From Nonomuraea aurantiaca (GTDB taxonomy: Bacteria; Actinomycetota; Actinomycetes; Streptosporangiales; Streptosporangiaceae): DNA of 64,000 bases. The notes below the pieces were generated by a model. It was not told where the DNA came from. It did no database searches and saw only the letters and a list, made by a program, of their open reading frames with translations. The position numbers and the translations under genes were made by a program. Below, in pieces: positions 60,956 through 64,000 of this stretch (within the stretch, counting starts at the first letter, position 1; every line of letters begins with the position of its first letter). The DNA is taken from the NCBI RefSeq assembly GCF_020215705.1, contig NZ_JAIWNB010000006.1, positions 124,001 through 188,000 on the forward strand, read 5' to 3'.

Positions 60956-62136
60956 CCGACACGCTGGCGCGCAAGCCGTACACGCCGAAGGTCGCCGTCG
61001 AGCGGCTGCGACAGGGCGACGTCGGCGCGTGGCCGGTCGTCGGCGGGCTGGTGGCGATCGCGATCGTCTTCAGCGCGCTCAACGACCGCTTCCTCGCGCC
61101 GGAGAACCTCACGAACCTGGCTCTCCAGATGGCCGCGACCGGCACGATCTCGCTGGGCATCATCATGGTGCTGCTGCTCGGCGAGATCGACCTGTCGGCC
61201 GGCTCGGTCAGCGGCCTGTGCGCGACGATCATGACCATCATGCACGTCAAGCAGGGCTGGAACCCTTTGGCGGCCATCCTGATCGCCCTCGCCGCGGGGG
61301 CGGGGATCGGGCTGATCCACGGGCTGATGTTCACCAAGCTGCGGATGCCGTCGTTCGTGGTCACGCTGGCTGGGCTGATGGGCTGGCTCGGGCTGCTGCT
61401 GTTCCTGCTGCGGCAGGGCGGCACGATCAACCTGCCGTTCACCGGGTTCATCTCGAAGCTGAGCGACACCTGGCTGCCGTCCTGGCTGTCGTGGCTGCTG
61501 GTGGCGGCCCTGGTGGTCGTCTCGGGCGGCTCCGCGCTGCTCACCCGGCGTCTCAGGCTGGCCGCCGGGCTGCCCGTCACTCCGCTGTGGTGGCTGCTGG
61601 TCAGAACGGGCGGGCTGGCCGTCCTGCTCGCGGCGGGTGTGGTCATCATGTCGGCCGACCGGGGCGTGCCGCTGCTGCTGATCATCTTCGGCGCGCTGGT
61701 GGTGGTGTTCGATCTCGTGCTCAGGCATACCGCGTTCGGCAGGCATGTGTACGCCGTCGGGGGCAACGCGGAGGCGGCCAGGCGGGCCGGGATCAACGTG
61801 ACGCGCATCAGGATCCTGGCGTTCATGCTGGCCTCCACGCTGGCGGCGGCCGGAGGTATCCTGGCGGCCAGCCGGCTGTCGGCGGTCAACCAGCAGTCGG
61901 GCGGCAGCGACATCCTGCTCATGGCGATCGCCGCGGCGGTCATCGGCGGCACCTCGCTGTTCGGCGGCCGGGGGCGGGCCTATGACGCGCTGCTCGGGGT
62001 GCTGGTGATCCAGTCGATCACCAGCGGCATGTACCTGCTCAGCGTCGACTCCTCCGTACGGTTCATGGTGACGGCCGCGGTGCTGGCCCTGGCCGTGGCG
62101 ATCGACTCGCTGGCCCGGCGGGGAGCCGCCCAGTGA
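60952..62136 (+). CDS. xylH: Sugar ABC transporter permease
   Basis: 394 residues with about ten membrane segments and the RbsC/XylH-type loop VYAVGGNAEAARRAGINV. Overlaps the ATPase gene by 4 bp (ATGA). With the neighbours it forms a complete importer. Confidence 0.93.
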   Translation: MTDTLARKPYTPKVAVERLRQGDVGAWPVVGGLVAIAIVFSALNDRFLAPENLTNLALQMAATGTISLGIIMVLLLGEIDLSAGSVSGLCATIMTIMHVKQGWNPLAAILIALAAGAGIGLIHGLMFTKLRMPSFVVTLAGLMGWLGLLLFLLRQGGTINLPFTGFISKLSDTWLPSWLSWLLVAALVVVSGGSALLTRRLRLAAGLPVTPLWWLLVRTGGLAVLLAAGVVIMSADRGVPLLLIIFGALVVVFDLVLRHTAFGRHVYAVGGNAEAARRAGINVTRIRILAFMLASTLAAAGGILAASRLSAVNQQSGGSDILLMAIAAAVIGGTSLFGGRGRAYDALLGVLVIQSITSGMYLLSVDSSVRFMVTAAVLALAVAIDSLARRGAAQ

Positions 62137-63008
62137 GCCGCGTGCTGGGCATCGATGTGGGCGGCACGAAGGTCGCCGTCGGCGTGTCCAGCTCCGACGG
62201 GCCGGAGATCGTCGAGCGGATCCGGCTCGACACCGGCGCCGGCACGCTCGAACGCGCCCTGGCGGCGGCCCGGGACCTGGACGGCGCGCCGGCCGCCGTG
62301 GGCTTCTCGACCTGCGGCGTCATCCGCGACGGCCGGATCTGGCTGGCTCCCAACGTGCCCGGCTGGGAGGGGCTGGAGCTGCCCCGGCTGCTGCGGGAGG
62401 AGTTCGGCGCGATCCCGGTGGCGATCGACAACGACGTGAAGGCGGCCGCGGCGGCCGAGCTGCGCTGGGGAGCGCTGCGCGGCGTGTCGGCGGGTGTCTA
62501 CCTCAACCTGGGCACCGGGCTGGCGGCGGCGCTGGTGGTGAACGGCCAGGTGGTGAACGGGGCGCACGGCGCGGCCGGCGAGATCGGCTATCTCCAGGCC
62601 GTTCCGGGCGAGCCCGCCTTCGCCGACGGGCACGTTCCCCTGGAGGAGCGAGTCTCGGGAGGCGCGCTCGCGGCCCGGGGCACGGCCCTGCTGGGCCGCG
62701 AGACGACGGCGGCCGACCTGTTCGCCCTCTCCGCCTCGGCCCCGGACTCGGCGGTCGCGGAGCTGGTGGACGAGGCGATCGGGCTGCTGGCCATGAACGC
62801 GGCCAACCTGTGCGCGACCTTCGACCCCGAGTGTCTGGTGGTCGGCGGCGGCATGATGGGCGCGGCCGACCTGATCATGCCGCGCCTGACGGCAGAGCTG
62901 CGCCGGGCCGTACCCTTCCCGCCCGAGGTACGCCCGGCGCGGTTCACCGACGACGCCCCGCTGCTCGGCGCGCTGGCCCTCGCCCATGCAGCTTCACAGT
63001 CTTCATAA
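62133..63008 (+). CDS. ROK-family sugar kinase
   Basis: 291 residues. ATP motif VLGIDVGGTKVAVG at the N-terminus, AIDNDVKAAAAAEL with the catalytic Asp, and GAHGAAGEIGYL. The zinc segment CxCGxxGC is absent. ROK kinases phosphorylate hexoses such as glucose or N-acetylglucosamine rather than xylulose, so this fits a hexose better than the xyl transporter name suggests. GTG start overlaps xylH. Confidence 0.9.
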   Translation: MSRVLGIDVGGTKVAVGVSSSDGPEIVERIRLDTGAGTLERALAAARDLDGAPAAVGFSTCGVIRDGRIWLAPNVPGWEGLELPRLLREEFGAIPVAIDNDVKAAAAAELRWGALRGVSAGVYLNLGTGLAAALVVNGQVVNGAHGAAGEIGYLQAVPGEPAFADGHVPLEERVSGGALAARGTALLGRETTAADLFALSASAPDSAVAELVDEAIGLLAMNAANLCATFDPECLVVGGGMMGAADLIMPRLTAELRRAVPFPPEVRPARFTDDAPLLGALALAHAASQSS

Positions 63009-63037
63009 GTTCGTGAAACGGGTGTAGCTTCGACGGC

Positions 63038-63847
63038 ATGGCTCCCGAAAAGGTGCGACTGGCCGCCGAGAAGGCCACGCTCCTCGCCACCCTGTACGGC
63101 AGGGCGCTGGACGCCCGCTCACCACATCCCCTGCTCGACGACCGCCTGGCGGCCGCGACCGTCGAGCGCATCGACCACGACTTCAGCCAGACCGGCATGG
63201 ATGAGCGCACCGCCGCCTCGGTCGCGCTCAGGGCCCGCCACCTGGACGGCTGGGCCAGGGAGTTCCTCTCCCGCCACGCCGAGGCGACCGTGCTGCACCT
63301 GGGCTGCGGCCTCGACACGCGGGCCCACCGCCTGTACCCGCCGCCGAGCGTCGACTGGTACGACGTGGACTATCCAGACGTCATCGACCTTCGGCGGCGG
63401 CTGTATCCAGAGGAGCAGCGGACGATCGGCACCTCGGTCACCGACCTCGACTGGCTGAACCAGGTGCCCGCGGGCAAGCCGGTCCTGGTCATCGCCGAGG
63501 GCCTGTTCTACTACCTCGACCCGTCGGAGGGCCGCGCGCTGGTCAGGGCGATCGTCGACCGGTTCCCCGGCGGCCAGTTCGTCTTCGACGCGCTCAGCCC
63601 CTTCGGCCTGCGCTTGCAGAAGCTCAACAAACCGGTCAGGAAGGCCGAGGCCACGATGCGCTGGGGCATGGACGGCCCGGCCGACCTGCTGTCGATCAGC
63701 CCGAAGCTCCGCCTCGTCACCGCGATGAGCGCCTTCGACCTGCCCGGCCTCGGCCGCCTGTCGGCGTCGCATCGGATCTCGGCCGGGCTCGCCAAGGTCG
63801 TGCCCGGCTTCAGAAGGATGGCCGCCTTCTACCGGCTGGAGTTCTGA
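63038..63847 (+). CDS. LCM-type SAM-dependent methyltransferase
   Basis: 269 residues of the leucine carboxyl/PPM methyltransferase group: RTAASVALRARHLDGWAREF, SAM loop VLHLGCGLDTRAHRL, DVDYPDVIDLRR and VIAEGLFYYLDPS. In actinomycetes such enzymes often modify polyketides or small acids. It follows the sugar operon by 29 bp and may be an independent unit. Confidence 0.9.
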   Translation: MAPEKVRLAAEKATLLATLYGRALDARSPHPLLDDRLAAATVERIDHDFSQTGMDERTAASVALRARHLDGWAREFLSRHAEATVLHLGCGLDTRAHRLYPPPSVDWYDVDYPDVIDLRRRLYPEEQRTIGTSVTDLDWLNQVPAGKPVLVIAEGLFYYLDPSEGRALVRAIVDRFPGGQFVFDALSPFGLRLQKLNKPVRKAEATMRWGMDGPADLLSISPKLRLVTAMSAFDLPGLGRLSASHRISAGLAKVVPGFRRMAAFYRLEF

Positions 63848-63871
63848 GCGCTACCCGCGGAGTTGGAGGGG

Positions 63872-64000
63872 CTAGCGGCTGGTGTTCTGCGGGGCGCCGC
63901 CGTTGTCCCTGCGGTCCAGGGCGGTCTGCAGGGCCTCGGCCGCCTCGTCGGTGGTCTCTTCGGCGGAGTTCCAGGCATACATCTCGTACATGTGTCTCAT
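63872..64000 (-). CDS. Small protein at the window edge (possibly complete)
   Basis: Reading from 64000 the frame gives MRHMYEMYAWNSAEETTDEA and ends after 42 residues at 63872. The ATG is at the window edge, so the true start may lie outside. Glu/Asp-rich, no recognised family. It converges on the methyltransferase gene. Confidence 0.5.
   Translation of the reverse strand: MRHMYEMYAWNSAEETTDEAAEALQTALDRRDNGGAPQNTSR

Overview
The window is high-GC actinobacterial chromosome. Gene order (smc-ftsY, acyP-mutM-rnc-rpmF-yceD-coaD-rsmD-recG-fakA-like-rpmB-thiD-thiL, ddl-gpsA-plsC-cofC, HU-leuDC-iclR, gltX), frequent GTG/TTG starts and extreme GC point to Streptosporangiales, possibly Nonomuraea. 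That placement is inferred from content, not from a search.

Layout. 1-498 is the tail of a siderophore-type ABC ATPase. 0.5-24 kb is conserved core: protein targeting and chromosome segregation (ftsY, smc), DNA repair (mutM, recG), RNA and ribosome genes (rnc, rpmF, rpmB, rsmD), CoA, thiamine, cell-wall, phospholipid and F420 genes, and HU. 24-34 kb holds leuDC with a divergent IclR regulator, an acidic unknown protein, two identical tRNA-Glu(CTC), tRNA-Gln(CTG), an M3 peptidase, gltX and a fumarylacetoacetase-like gene. 34.3-37.1 kb is a six-gene, end-to-end overlapping Asp23/Gls24 envelope cassette. 37-41 kb has an HD protein, a secreted heparinase-like protein and citramalate synthase (cimA), which is preceded by a 13-residue Leu/Ile leader peptide and a terminator hairpin, a likely attenuator.

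41-55 kb is accessory: a thioredoxin-fold protein, a TetR regulator, a stand-alone TnpB element, an O-methyltransferase, a SoxR/erythromycin-esterase-like divergon, an N-terminally truncated flavin monooxygenase, a DUF4143 ATPase with a broken Uma2 gene, an XRE regulator with two small partners, gene relics (LysR, phosphotransferase) and a dispersed ~140-bp repeat. 55-58 kb returns to branched-chain amino acid genes (ilvE, leuB). 58-63 kb is a ROK regulator divergent from a xylFGH-like sugar ABC operon ending in a ROK kinase, followed by a methyltransferase.

Two themes run through the window. Branched-chain amino acid genes (leuDC, cimA, ilvE, leuB) are scattered but each carries a distinctive upstream element: attenuator, palindromes or tandem repeats. 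Short tandem repeats are also unusually common; within genes they keep multiples of three, and between genes they form hairpin arrays.
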